NCBI GenBank assembly: GCA_015207365.1
Contig: JADEXA010000036.1
Coordinates: 1 to 64,000 of the forward strand
Direction of reading: 5' to 3'
Source: Vacuolonema iberomarrocanum LEGE 07170
GTDB taxonomy: Bacteria; Cyanobacteriota; Cyanobacteriia; Elainellales; Elainellaceae
Length of the DNA: 64,000 bases
A program made the position numbers and the translations under genes. The notes under the pieces are model-generated. The model made no database searches and was not told the origin of the DNA. It was given only the letters and a program-made list of their open reading frames with translations. Below, piece after piece: positions 35,905-43,940 of the stretch; positions within the stretch are counted from its first letter, which is position 1; the number at the start of each line of letters is the position of its first letter.

Positions 35905-36468
35905 CTGTTGAATCAAATGATCAAAATAGGGCGCTAGTGCTTCTTGTTGGGTTGGATCAACCCGTTTCAAGCTCGCTGTTTTGATGCCTTCTAAACCCAC
36001 CACCATGGCATCCAACGGCACCTGCAATTCTTGATAGAGCAACTGCATATAATGCAACCCTTCGGGGCTGGTGTAGTGGGAATGTTGTCCGGCAATCCCG
36101 TAGGTAATGCAGCGTAAGAAGTGCCAGAAGTCTCGCCAGCAGGCACTGGCCCGTTCCGCCGGATATAGACCACCACCGGGTTGCGTAATCGCAGGAAAGG
36201 CGTCTAAAACTTGACTCCTGGCTTCATCGACGATTTCGCTGACGCGATCGCGGAGCATCTGCCCAACATGCATGAGAGTTGCCGTTGCAGGAGCCAATTG
36301 CTGAATCTGTTGCAAATCCTCATCCGTGAGGTAGCGCCTCTCATCATCAGCCGTTTGAAAGCACTGAATGGCTTCTGTGGGATGCGTCTCCTTCCAGGTC
36401 TCAAAACTGACAATCCGTGCTTTCTGGATCAGTTCGCGCACCTTTGGACTCAATTGAGGCTGGGCCAT
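35887..36468 (-). CDS. divergent phycobiliprotein-like protein (AplA-like)
   Basis: A 193-residue protein of the phycobilisome (globin-like) family. The bilin-binding region is retained: RASACWRDFWHFLRCITYGI corresponds to the Cys84 segment of allophycocyanin, with the Cys-x-Arg-Asp motif intact. The N-terminal 100 residues are diverged, with a long LTDEDLQQIQQLAP insertion. This suggests a single-bilin accessory or sensory protein of the AplA type rather than a rod or core subunit. It is convergent with the NblB-like gene. Function is not known. Confidence 0.7.
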   Translation of the reverse strand: MAQPQLSPKVRELIQKARIVSFETWKETHPTEAIQCFQTADDERRYLTDEDLQQIQQLAPATATLMHVGQMLRDRVSEIVDEARSQVLDAFPAITQPGGGLYPAERASACWRDFWHFLRCITYGIAGQHSHYTSPEGLHYMQLLYQELQVPLDAMVVGLEGIKTASLKRVDPTQQEALAPYFDHLIQQLKQFR

Positions 36469-36619
36469 GGTAAAACCTAGAAATCATCTGGATGAAGGGT
36501 AAATCCCCAGGAACCCTTGGAACCTGTAGCCTATCGTCAGGATGGCCAGGGATGCTCCATTGCTAACACTCTACCGTTAGGGTCAGAGGAAACTCAATCA
36601 GGGGTCGCAGAATCCAAGG

Positions 36620-36670
36620 ATGATTTTTTCTAAGCCGGTGCATGGTCTGCACCGGCTTAGAAAAAATCAT
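36620..36670. terminator. strong hairpin, probable terminator
   Basis: Arms of 23 bases (ATGATTTTTTCTAAGCCGGT.. and complement) surround a TGGTC loop, between two divergently oriented genes. The A/T outer and G/C inner stem matches other hairpins of the window. It may also be a dispersed repeat. Confidence 0.55.
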
Positions 36671-36789
36671 CTCCTCAATCAAATACCTGATGAATCATGC
36701 AATTTCGGGATGCAGCGCTGCGTGGACTGACCCGATTGCTTTTCTTGCGATCTGTTGAGAACTAAAGTGGAGAAACAATTTATCTGTTT

Positions 36790-37455
36790 ATGGCCATGGA
36801 TCTCAGTCAAATTGAAACCGACCGGAAAAATTCGGATTTTCAATACCGACTTAAGGCGATCGCTGCCCTCAAAGATTATCCGGCTGATGTTGCAGTTCCC
36901 ATCCTCACTGAGCATGTTCATGACCCGGAGTTTCTAGTGCGCACCTTTGTTGCCAGAGAGTTGGGAAGACAAAGAACCTCCGAGTCTTTCGCCGCGCTGT
37001 TGCAGATTATGCGGTTTGACAACACCCCGAATGTCCGGGCAGAAGCCGCAAACTCATTGTCGTTGTTTGGCCGAGTCTCCGCCTCCCATCTCGTTCAAAC
37101 CTTCGTCACCGACGATCACTGGCTCGTTCGGCGTAGCATCCTGGCCGCATTAGTCGAAATGGATTGCCCAGAAGAAGTATTGGAAGTTTGTGGCGTCGGC
37201 CTAGCGAGTGACGATGCGGCTGTGCAGGAAGCCTCCATTGATGGCTTAGGAGCATTGGCGACCTCCCGCCAAGCAGACGCGGCTCTCTCCCAAGTGCTGG
37301 CTCTAAAAGATGCAGAGGCTAGTCATATCCGGGTGCGGGTCGCTTATGCCCTGAAGCGATTTGATACGACTGAAACCAAAGCTGCCCTAGCCCAACTGAG
37401 ACAGGATGGCGACCATCGAGTCGTTGGAGCCGCGATGGAACACTTGCTGTCGTAA
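36790..37455 (+). CDS. HEAT-repeat PBS-lyase-like protein
   Basis: A 221-residue protein of HEAT repeats (RLKAIAALKDYPADVAVPIL, LVRTFVARELGRQRTSESFA, NVRAEAANSLSLFGRVSAS, HWLVRRSILAALVEMDCPEE). It is a relative of CpcE/F, IaiH and NblB but I cannot place it in one. It lies in the pcyA neighbourhood, so a role in bilin attachment, detachment or phycobiliprotein folding is likely. The ATG at 36790 is followed by a second in-frame ATG two codons later. Confidence 0.65.
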   Translation: MAMDLSQIETDRKNSDFQYRLKAIAALKDYPADVAVPILTEHVHDPEFLVRTFVARELGRQRTSESFAALLQIMRFDNTPNVRAEAANSLSLFGRVSASHLVQTFVTDDHWLVRRSILAALVEMDCPEEVLEVCGVGLASDDAAVQEASIDGLGALATSRQADAALSQVLALKDAEASHIRVRVAYALKRFDTTETKAALAQLRQDGDHRVVGAAMEHLLS

Positions 37456-37686
37456 AAGCCCCTTGATGGCTGAGCAACGCGTGTTTCTTGACCCAGAGGT
37501 ACCCTCCTCAGGGTATGACGGTGAGATCTCAGCACGTTATATTGAGCTTATCTTAAGATAGTAACGTGGCAGATTTGTCTAGGGCCAACGTAGTGTTCTT
37601 TACAGAATTTAATATGAATTAGGGCACAATGGTGGGCAATCTATCGTTACTTGATACGTTTAGTTATCGATTAGGAGAAGCCAATC

Positions 37687-37890
37687 ATGGAGATACCTAC
37701 TGGTGGCCAAATGCTCTGGAAACTAGAGGGTGGGGATCGAGTCTTGCATTTGCGGCACAATGACTCGGAACCGTGGCGGTATTACGAAGAATTCCCGGAA
37801 TATGCGCTACCCGACCCTCAAGGATTTTCAAAAGGGATTGCCACCTTCCTCGCTCTGCTGAAAAAAGACTGGACCGCTATTAAATCCTGA
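37687..37890 (+). CDS. small conserved-looking hypothetical protein
   Basis: A 67-residue protein rich in aromatic residues (MLWKLEGGDRVLHLRHNDSE, PWRYYEEFPEYALPDPQG). AGGAGAAG lies 9 bases before the ATG, and the frame is clean, so it is probably real. I do not recognise a family with certainty; similar short proteins occur in cyanobacteria. No operon partner is obvious. Confidence 0.6.
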   Translation: MEIPTGGQMLWKLEGGDRVLHLRHNDSEPWRYYEEFPEYALPDPQGFSKGIATFLALLKKDWTAIKS

Positions 37891-38081
37891 CGATTCAGCT
37901 CAGGCATGTTTGAACCGTAAGCAGAAACCCGGTGTCTCTCCGCTAGCCGTCAGTATCCTACATTTTCGGATAGTCATTTCGGACAGCCATCGGATTTCTA
38001 GAAATGGGCAGGAAGCAACTGCCCGTAATGTCTCAAATTCAAATTCGGTTGAAGCACCCAGCTATTGTTTGTGCTTTGTTG

Positions 38082-38179
38082 CTACAGCGCTGTGCGCGTT
38101 AGGTAAGTACGGTTGTGTGTGGGCGCGACGCGCCCACACACAACCATTTCTGTGCTTGATGCGGTTGCACACCGCTATA
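38082..38179 (-). repeat. 97-bp MITE-like element, inverted diverged copy D
   Basis: Reads, from right to left, TATAGCGGTGTGCAACCGCA to CGCGCACAGCGCTGTAG. The central hairpin is longer and carries changes that keep pairing (GGTTGTGTGTGGGCGCG). It abuts the next element at 38179. Confidence 0.7.
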
Positions 38180-38288
38180 AGTACAGGACAGAAATCGAAC
38201 CCCCGGCTAAAAACCCTTGATTTTGTGTAGCGCGGGCGGTGCCCGCACTACACAAAATCAAGGGTTTTCTGGGTTTTGTCCTGTACTT
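38179..38288. repeat. 110-bp inverted-repeat element with TGTCCTGTACTT ends
   Basis: Left end AAGTACAGGACA and right end TGTCCTGTACTT are perfect 12-bp inverted repeats. Inside is a near-perfect hairpin (38211-38267, AAACCCTTGATTTTGTGTAG and complement) with a GCGGGC tip. Partial relatives at 31775 and 51489 share the right end but have other cores. Confidence 0.75.
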
Positions 38289-38317
38289 AGGCCTTGTTGA
38301 GAGATGATTGAGCCATC

Positions 38318-39106
38318 CTAAAGCTGCAGGCTTTCTCTTGTACGTTTCAGAGTCAATGGATGAATGGTATCCAGTTGCTCGGCAGGATGATTCAGGAGGC
38401 GCGATCGCATTGCATCACTCAATCCCTGTACTTGGGAGAAATCGGCACCGGCGATACTTTCAAATTGATCAAACTCCACGTCGGTAAAATCTGCTGCCCG
38501 CAGATCAGCCTTCGCCAAATTAGCCCCATTGATGCGAGCATTGCGCAAAAACACACCCGTCAGAAACGCGCCTCGCAAATCCGCCTGCACTAGCCGCGCT
38601 CCTCTCAGATTGGCTCTCGTCAGATCTGCGCCACCCAGATAAGCCCCCAACAAATTAGTTCCCTGCAAATCCGCATCGCGCAAATTAGCGGTATTCAACG
38701 GAGCCCCATTGAGATTGGCACCCGGACCAATAGCGCCAGAAGACTTGTAGGCAAATCCTTCTGGGAACTGCGTCTGGCTGTCATACCGCGCCCCTTTTAG
38801 CTTGATGTCAACAAGATTTGCATCGCTCAGTTCGGTACCGCGCAGGTCAGCCCGATATAAACAGGCTGCCTGAAGATTGGTTTGGCACAACACTGCCTTG
38901 CTCAGATCTGCGCCCCGCAAATCCGCTGCACTCAGGTCGGCGGCCCGCAGGTTAGCATGGCTCAAGTTTGCCCGAATCAATGTAGCGAGACTGAGATTTG
39001 CATTTTGCAGATCAAGCTGGCTGAGGTTGATCTGGTATAAATCCTGTTGGCTCAAAGACTGTCCAGCCTTGAGAGCCGTCAAAACGTCTTGAGGGGTATT
39101 GACCAT
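38318..39106 (-). CDS. pentapeptide-repeat protein
   Basis: A 262-residue protein made largely of A(D/N)LXX pentapeptide repeats: about residues 26-95 and 130-210 (for example LRAADLSAADLRGADLSKAV and LRDADLQGTNLLGAYLGGA). They form a right-handed quadrilateral beta helix. A linker around 96-130 separates the two blocks, and the C-terminal 50 residues are non-repetitive. Pentapeptide proteins in cyanobacteria are common and mostly uncharacterised. It is divergent from the Uma2 gene. Confidence 0.92.
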   Translation of the reverse strand: MVNTPQDVLTALKAGQSLSQQDLYQINLSQLDLQNANLSLATLIRANLSHANLRAADLSAADLRGADLSKAVLCQTNLQAACLYRADLRGTELSDANLVDIKLKGARYDSQTQFPEGFAYKSSGAIGPGANLNGAPLNTANLRDADLQGTNLLGAYLGGADLTRANLRGARLVQADLRGAFLTGVFLRNARINGANLAKADLRAADFTDVEFDQFESIAGADFSQVQGLSDAMRSRLLNHPAEQLDTIHPLTLKRTRESLQL

Positions 39107-39175
39107 CTCCTACCTTGCCACAGGTTAGAATTGCATCATCAATTATGCACGGGTATTGTACCGTCTCCCTACGAC

Positions 39176-39859
39176 ATGACTACAATCTCCAACCTTCCCT
39201 CGCGATTAATTGAATACCCTGAATCCGATGGATTGCCCATGGCAGAGAGCGATCAAACTCGCGACTATTTGGTGTACGCGACCAAAGTTTTGTCCGTTTT
39301 CTTTGAAACCCGAACCGATGTTTATGTCTCTGGTAATCTCTTCATCTACTACGAAGAGGGCAACCCAGAAATGGTTGTCGCTCCGGATGTATTTGTCGTG
39401 TTCGGGGTCGAAAATCGGCAGCGGCGAATTTACAAAGTGTGGGAAGAAGGCGATCGCACCCCCAATTTTGTTTTAGAAATCACCTCAAAAACCACCCGCA
39501 GTAAAGATCAGGGAGCAAAGAAGGGGATTTATGCATTCCTTGGTGTGGAAGAGTACTACCAATACGACCCAACGGGAGACTATCTCACCCCGCACCTACA
39601 GGGCTTACGCTTAGTCGATGGCAGCTATGTTCCGGTGCCAACCACCACGCTGGCGGACGGAACAATTGCTATGTCTAGTGACATTCTGGGGCTAGAGTTG
39701 CACCTCAAAGAAAAAGCAATGCGGTTCTACGACCCCGCGACTCAGCGCTACCTCCTCACCCATGAGGAAGAAGCAGCGGCTCGCCAAACCGCCGAAGCGC
39801 GCGCAGAGCGATTGGCCGCAAAACTGCGAGAGCTCAATATTGATCCAGATGCACTCTGA
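39176..39859 (+). CDS. Uma2-family (DUF820) endonuclease-fold protein
   Basis: A 227-residue protein of the restriction-endonuclease-like Uma2 family, abundant in cyanobacteria. The PD-(D/E)xK core is visible: MVVAPDVFVVFGV (Asp), then NFVLEITSKTTRSKDQGAKK (Glu-x-Thr-Ser with the lysine region). The C-terminus is a short Glu/Ala-rich coiled coil. I start it at 39176 (MTTISNLP), as in the family; a longer frame overlaps the divergent pentapeptide gene. Whether it cuts DNA is unknown. Confidence 0.9.
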   Translation: MTTISNLPSRLIEYPESDGLPMAESDQTRDYLVYATKVLSVFFETRTDVYVSGNLFIYYEEGNPEMVVAPDVFVVFGVENRQRRIYKVWEEGDRTPNFVLEITSKTTRSKDQGAKKGIYAFLGVEEYYQYDPTGDYLTPHLQGLRLVDGSYVPVPTTTLADGTIAMSSDILGLELHLKEKAMRFYDPATQRYLLTHEEEAAARQTAEARAERLAAKLRELNIDPDAL

Positions 39860-39883
39860 CCCTTATCCTCTGGGATTAGTCCT

Positions 39884-40495
39884 GTGATCGAACATGGCGA
39901 GAATTTTATGCTCCTAGTTCCCCCGACAACGATGATGGACTTCTTCCGTAAGAGCGAAGGCGTTTGGTTTACTCAGCGCACCGTGCATCAGTTTGATTCC
40001 GGCGATGATCAATCCGGCGAATCAAAGTTGTATGTGCAAATGTTGGAAGCGGATGATCTGCGCGTTAAACAGGTCTGTGAACCCCAGGGCATTGATCCGG
40101 CGATCGCCGCCGGAGGTGCAAGCTTCATGTGGAAAGAGCATGAGGACACGCGAGAACCCAATCCAGAGCAAGCAGCAGTGCTGGTCGATGTTCCGGATGA
40201 TGAAACGGGGCGATCGGGGAAACTCCTGCGTAACCAGGGCTATGTGGAAAAAATCCCTGTCGTCAGCCGCTATTGGTTTGGCAAAGACGGCATTTTGACG
40301 ATTGATACCGACTATGAGAATAACCAGGGGCAGGAGCGCTGTTGGTTTATTACCGACGACTTTAGAGCGCGCGTCAGTACAGTGCGGACGATGGATGGGG
40401 TGTACTTAATGACCTACTGTTCAGAACGACGCTGTGTGTCTGAAACGACTTTGGCAGACATGATTCAACACAACTTGGCTCGGGCTGAAGTCTAA
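39884..40495 (+). CDS. S-type bilin lyase, CpeU/CpcS-like
   Basis: A 203-residue CpcS/CpeS-family protein. It carries MMDFFRKSEGVWFTQRTVHQ, the acidic GESKLYVQMLEAD strand, GASFMWKEHED, GKLLRNQGYVEK and ERCWFITDDFRARVSTVRT. Phycoerythrin clusters often contain a second S-type lyase (CpeU), and this one is 60 percent diverged from the CpeS at 28393 by eye. The first frame start is GTG at 39884; an ATG at 39908 (MLLVPPTT) is closer to the usual N-terminus and may be the true start. pebA and pebB follow after repeats. Confidence 0.85.
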   Translation: MIEHGENFMLLVPPTTMMDFFRKSEGVWFTQRTVHQFDSGDDQSGESKLYVQMLEADDLRVKQVCEPQGIDPAIAAGGASFMWKEHEDTREPNPEQAAVLVDVPDDETGRSGKLLRNQGYVEKIPVVSRYWFGKDGILTIDTDYENNQGQERCWFITDDFRARVSTVRTMDGVYLMTYCSERRCVSETTLADMIQHNLARAEV

Positions 40496-40543
40496 AATCA
40501 AATCTGGTTGAAGAACCCAACTATCGGGTGATGCAGGATCCAA

Positions 40544-40600
40544 GTATGAATTTTTCCCGAGAAGGGGTGCGCTGCACCCCTTCTCGGGAAAAATTCATAC
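40544..40600. repeat. 27-bp-arm perfect hairpin after the S-type lyase gene
   Basis: Left arm 40544-40570 and right arm 40574-40600 are exact complements with a GCT tip. It may terminate the lyase transcript. The flank CTGGTTGAAGAACCCAACTA is shared with the hairpin after ccaR. Confidence 0.6.
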
Positions 40601-40611
40601 CCTCAACCAGC

Positions 40612-40654
40612 AACCCAACTATCGTTTGCGCCCGCTGCAAACGATAGTTGGGTT
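40612..40654. repeat. second hairpin, AACCCAACTATCG type
   Basis: Arms AACCCAACTATCGTTTGC (40612-40629) and complement (40637-40654) around a GCCCGCT loop. It resembles the ccaR-end hairpin (GTTTGCGCCCGCTGCA is shared). Together with the preceding hairpin it forms a nested repeat block. Confidence 0.6.
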
Positions 40655-40682
40655 CTACGGCTCTTTAACTGGATCTGAGTAT

Positions 40683-40778
40683 TATAGCGGTGTGCAACCG
40701 CATTAAGCACAGCAACGGTTGTGTGGGGCGCGGCGCGCCCCACACAACCGTACTTAACTAACGCGCATAGCGCTATAG
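40683..40778 (+). repeat. 97-bp MITE-like element, copy C, in the pebA promoter region
   Basis: Near-identical to copies A and B. It ends 17 bases before the conserved pebA/cpeB promoter element, so it may influence, or insulate, pebAB transcription. Confidence 0.85.
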
Positions 40779-40795
40779 GTGCAGAGCGAGTTGCG

Positions 40796-40831
40796 TTAAG
40801 GATTGTTGCTTTGTTTCTCACATTTGAGACG
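40796..40831 (+). promoter_or_regulatory. upstream element shared by pebAB and cpeBA
   Basis: TTAAGGATTGTTGCTTTG followed by TTTCTCA (40796-40820) is identical to a sequence upstream of cpeB (read leftward from 50852). After a short variable spacer both continue TGAGACG, forming an inverted TCTCA/TGAGA pair. It lies 55-90 bases before the pebA start. It is probably the binding site of a regulator common to phycoerythrin and phycoerythrobilin genes. Confidence 0.7.
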
Positions 40832-40886
40832 CTGAATTATTGCATCTCCTATCCTCAGTTGTTAAGACAAATCCGTCTATCCATCT

Positions 40887-41618
40887 ATGTATCAACCTTT
40901 TCTGAACCATCTAGAGCAATCCCTTTTTCAGAAGTTTAATTTACAAGGTCGGCCTATTCCTCAAGGGCTTGCATCTCGGGTCAGCGAACGAGGCAAAAAC
41001 CCTGCCACAATTCAAAGCTGGTGCTATGAGTGTCCTGAGCTTCGCAAAATTCGCTATACCTATATTGATGCGGGTGCCAGTGCTCAGATTCTCAATAGCG
41101 TCATTTACCCCAGTCACCATTACGACTTACCCTTGCTGGGAATCGATTTTTTGTCGTTCGGACAGGTCAAAAACTTGATCGTCATGGACTTCCAGCCGTT
41201 GTTCCAGGATGAGGCGTATCTAGCTAAGTACATTCATCCGCTGAAAGGGCTACATGATCGGTATCCAGATCTGGCGCAGAACTTGGAAATGAAATTCTAC
41301 GATGCCAACCAGTACTTTTCAAAGTATTTGTTGTTTGCTAAAACCGATGCTGAAACGGTTAAAACGCAAGTGTTTGACGCATTTAAAGAGTACTTAGAGC
41401 TGTACTGGACGCTCCTAGACAACGCTGAGCCATTGGATGATCCGTCCGATATTCAACGGATTGTGAAAGCCCAGAAGGACTACGACCAATACAGCGCCGA
41501 TCGCGATCCGGCGTCTGGTTTGTTCAGCAGTTACTTTGGCCATGAATGGGCAGAGAACTTCTTGTACGGCTTTTTGTTTGAAGATGCTGTTCCCTTAGAA
41601 GCTGGGCTCGCCAGATAG
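40887..41618 (+). CDS. pebA: 15,16-dihydrobiliverdin:ferredoxin oxidoreductase
   Basis: PebA carries out the first two-electron reduction of biliverdin on the way to phycoerythrobilin. The 243-residue protein has the ferredoxin-dependent bilin reductase fold: IDAGASAQILNSVIYPSHHY, the catalytic Asp of YDLPLLGIDFLSFG, FGHEWAENFLYGFLFE near the end. It starts at 40887 (MYQPFLNHLEQ). pebB follows after 15 bases. Upstream is the element shared with cpeBA. Confidence 0.92.
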   Translation: MYQPFLNHLEQSLFQKFNLQGRPIPQGLASRVSERGKNPATIQSWCYECPELRKIRYTYIDAGASAQILNSVIYPSHHYDLPLLGIDFLSFGQVKNLIVMDFQPLFQDEAYLAKYIHPLKGLHDRYPDLAQNLEMKFYDANQYFSKYLLFAKTDAETVKTQVFDAFKEYLELYWTLLDNAEPLDDPSDIQRIVKAQKDYDQYSADRDPASGLFSSYFGHEWAENFLYGFLFEDAVPLEAGLAR

Positions 41619-41633
41619 TGATTAGGATTTGCC

Positions 41634-42383
41634 ATGACGCTTTATCAACCCTTTTTGGACTATGCGATCGCCCTCCTGCAGGAGCGCTTGGACTTAGCAC
41701 CCTATCCAATTCCAATGGGATTTGAGTCAAAATCGGCGATCGTCGGGAAGGGCAAGCATCAAAATGAAGTGCTGACCACCAGTTATGGGTATCAAGCGCC
41801 CAAGCTCCGGCAGATTCGTGCCGCGCATGTGCAGGGTGGCAGTGCTCTCCAGGTTCTAAATTTCGTAATTTTTCCCCAGCTCAACTACGATCTGCCATTT
41901 TTCGGTGCCGATCTTGTGACCTTGCCGGGGGGGCATTTGATTGCGCTGGATATGCAGCCCCTGTTTCGGGATGACGCCCAGTATCAGGAAAAATATACGC
42001 AGCCAATTCTGCCGATCTTTGAGTCCTACAAACCTCATTTACCCTGGGGTGGAGACTTTCCAGCAGAGGCTCAGCCCTTCTTCTCTCCCGCCTTTCTCTG
42101 GGCCCGTCCGCAACAAACGGACGTGGTTGAAACCCATGTCTTTGCGGCTTTCAAAGACTATCTTCAGGCCTATCTCACGTTTGTTGAGCAGGCCGAACCC
42201 ATCACCGATACGCAAACCCTCAAAAAGATTGAGCAGGCGCAACTGCGCTACTTGCACTATCGGGCTGAGAAAGATCCGGCACGGGGAATGTTTACGCGGT
42301 TCTATGGCTCTGAGTGGACGGAGGAATATATCCACGGCTTCTTGTTTGACCTAGAACGCAAGCTTGTTGTTGCTAAGGAGTGA
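41634..42383 (+). CDS. pebB: phycoerythrobilin:ferredoxin oxidoreductase
   Basis: PebB reduces 15,16-dihydrobiliverdin, channelled from PebA, to phycoerythrobilin. The 249-residue protein shows [20 protein letters not shown], the catalytic region [16 protein letters not shown], and [17 protein letters not shown]. It is co-transcribed with pebA (15-base gap). The order pebA-pebB is the standard one. Confidence 0.93.
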   Translation: MTLYQPFLDYAIALLQERLDLAPYPIPMGFESKSAIVGKGKHQNEVLTTSYGYQAPKLRQIRAAHVQGGSALQVLNFVIFPQLNYDLPFFGADLVTLPGGHLIALDMQPLFRDDAQYQEKYTQPILPIFESYKPHLPWGGDFPAEAQPFFSPAFLWARPQQTDVVETHVFAAFKDYLQAYLTFVEQAEPITDTQTLKKIEQAQLRYLHYRAEKDPARGMFTRFYGSEWTEEYIHGFLFDLERKLVVAKE

Positions 42384-42632
42384 TTGGCTAAGGAATAGTG
42401 AAATGTTATGACTGCATTCGGATGGCGATCGCCCAAACGCCCAAAAAAAAACCGCTAGTAAATTATCCGCAAACGGCTTGTTAGCGAAACCGATTCTGCC
42501 TACGACGCCATCAGCCTTGTCCGGCAATGCTATGAACGTCGTTGCATGAGTCCGTGAGTTGTCCCAAAGAACGACGCAAAATTACGCAAAATCGCAAAAG
42601 ACAAACTAGGTCGAGTTATTCCCCCTCATCCC

Positions 42633-43457
42633 ATGAGTGACTCCTCTTCCTCCTTAATTCAGGCTGTAGAAGATGCTGACTCCGCTGCGCTGCTGGTCGC
42701 TGTACAAAATCTGGCAGCAGCTCGGCTGGAAGTGTCCATTCCCACTCTGGTTGCGACCCTGGGTTACAACAACTCGGGGGCGGCGATCGCCGCCGTCGAA
42801 GGGCTCATTCAGCTAGGAGAGCCTGCGGTGCCTGCTCTCTTGGAGCAACTGGATCGACAGAATCACGCCGCCCGAGCTTGGGCCATTTGTGCGCTGGCAG
42901 AAATTGGTGACCCTAGGGGCTTTATGACCTTATTAGGAGCAGCAACGGCTGATTTCTCTCTCCAGGTTCGGCGTGCGGCTGCGCGGGGACTCGGCACAAT
43001 GAAATGGCAATGGTTTCCTACAGACCTTGTAGAAATCGCTCAGGAAGAAGCGATGGAGGCACTGCTATTTGTTGCCCAGCAAGATGAAGAATGGATTGTG
43101 AGATATTCAGCCATTGCGGGGTTAGAAGCACTGGCAACAACGATTGCCAGAACGCATCCAGCGTGGGCAGCGCACATCCAGACCCAACTTGAACAATTGG
43201 AACGCAACGATAGCAGTTGGGCGGTGGGTGCTCGCGCTCGGATGGCTCAGCAGCAGCAACAGGCGGCAGAATCGTCCCTGCAGTCGTCAGACCCTAGGGA
43301 GGACGCATCCTCCCTAGGGTCTGAAACGAACTGGCAAATTACTCTAGAGAAACTCTACGATCGCAAGGGGCAGGAGCGCTTAGTTTTAGCGGAGGGCGAT
43401 CCACGCCGCTATCGTTCATTAGCCATGGCAATTTCTCAAAAGCTGGATACAACCTAG
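42633..43457 (+). CDS. CpcF-like HEAT-repeat bilin lyase subunit with C-terminal extension
   Basis: A 274-residue HEAT protein whose first 200 residues resemble Cpc[61 protein letters not shown] and [20 protein letters not shown]. No CpcE partner is nearby. After a Gln-rich stretch (residues about 207-218) there is a palindrome-encoded insert, then a C-terminal block ([20 protein letters not shown] to [14 protein letters not shown]) that I do not recognise. It probably works on a phycoerythrin subunit or as a chaperone. It lies between pebB and cpeF. Confidence 0.75.
   Translation: MSDSSSSLIQAVEDADSAALLVAVQNLAAARLEVSIPTLVATLGYNNSGAAIAAVEGLIQLGEPAVPALLEQLDRQNHAARAWAICALAEIGDPRGFMTLLGAATADFSLQVRRAAARGLGTMKWQWFPTDLVEIAQEEAMEALLFVAQQDEEWIVRYSAIAGLEALATTIARTHPAWAAHIQTQLEQLERNDSSWAVGARARMAQQQQQAAESSLQSSDPREDASSLGSETNWQITLEKLYDRKGQERLVLAEGDPRRYRSLAMAISQKLDTT
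43288..43323. repeat. 36-bp perfect palindrome within the coding sequence
   Basis: CAGACCCTAGGGAGGA and its complement surround CGCA. The element is exactly 36 bases, so it adds 12 codons without shifting the frame ([12 protein letters not shown] region). It resembles the intergenic hairpins and may be an inserted repeat in a tolerant linker. Confidence 0.75.
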
Positions 43458-43674
43458 CCATTAGTTTAGAGCGGGTTGGTTATGCCGATCGATACGACAT
43501 TGGTACCCTCTGATGTCAGGAGAGTTGACCCATCAACCTCACGGTAAACGTTAACTGGGAGAGGTTATGTATGGGGAACAGGATCTGCGAAGATTAACCA
43601 TGGATTGAAATAGATTAGATTGAAATAGCTTTGGATTTAGGACATATAAAAGGACGTTAGAACGGATCAAAGAT

Positions 43675-43917
43675 ATGACAGACACAACAAAAGAACTTTC
43701 TCCGATCGATCAGGCCAGCCCTGAAGAACTGACCGAAATCATTGCTGAGTTCGAACAATATCGGGAACGACTGGTAAACGATACGCTCGCGATGGCACAG
43801 AAGGCTAAAGTCATGAAGACTCAAGCAATGGCTAGCTTGGAGCCTCAACTTGCTCAGATTGATGCCCAGCTCGAAGCCCTCCGCCAGCGGCAAACTACCC
43901 TTGCAGATAATCACTAA
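43675..43917 (+). CDS. small coiled-coil protein of the phycoerythrin cluster
   Basis: An 80-residue, mostly helical protein (EELTEIIAEFEQYRERLVND, then LAQIDAQLEALRQRQTTLAD) with heptad-like Leu/Ile spacing, so probably a coiled coil. It starts at 43675 with GGACG upstream; the region before (43560-43674) has AT-rich promoter-like sequence. The gap to cpeF is 23 bases, so they are likely co-transcribed. I do not recognise a named family. It may assist the lyase or the rod. Confidence 0.65.
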   Translation: MTDTTKELSPIDQASPEELTEIIAEFEQYRERLVNDTLAMAQKAKVMKTQAMASLEPQLAQIDAQLEALRQRQTTLADNH

Positions 43918-43940
43918 ACACCACAGGAAAGAGATAACTG

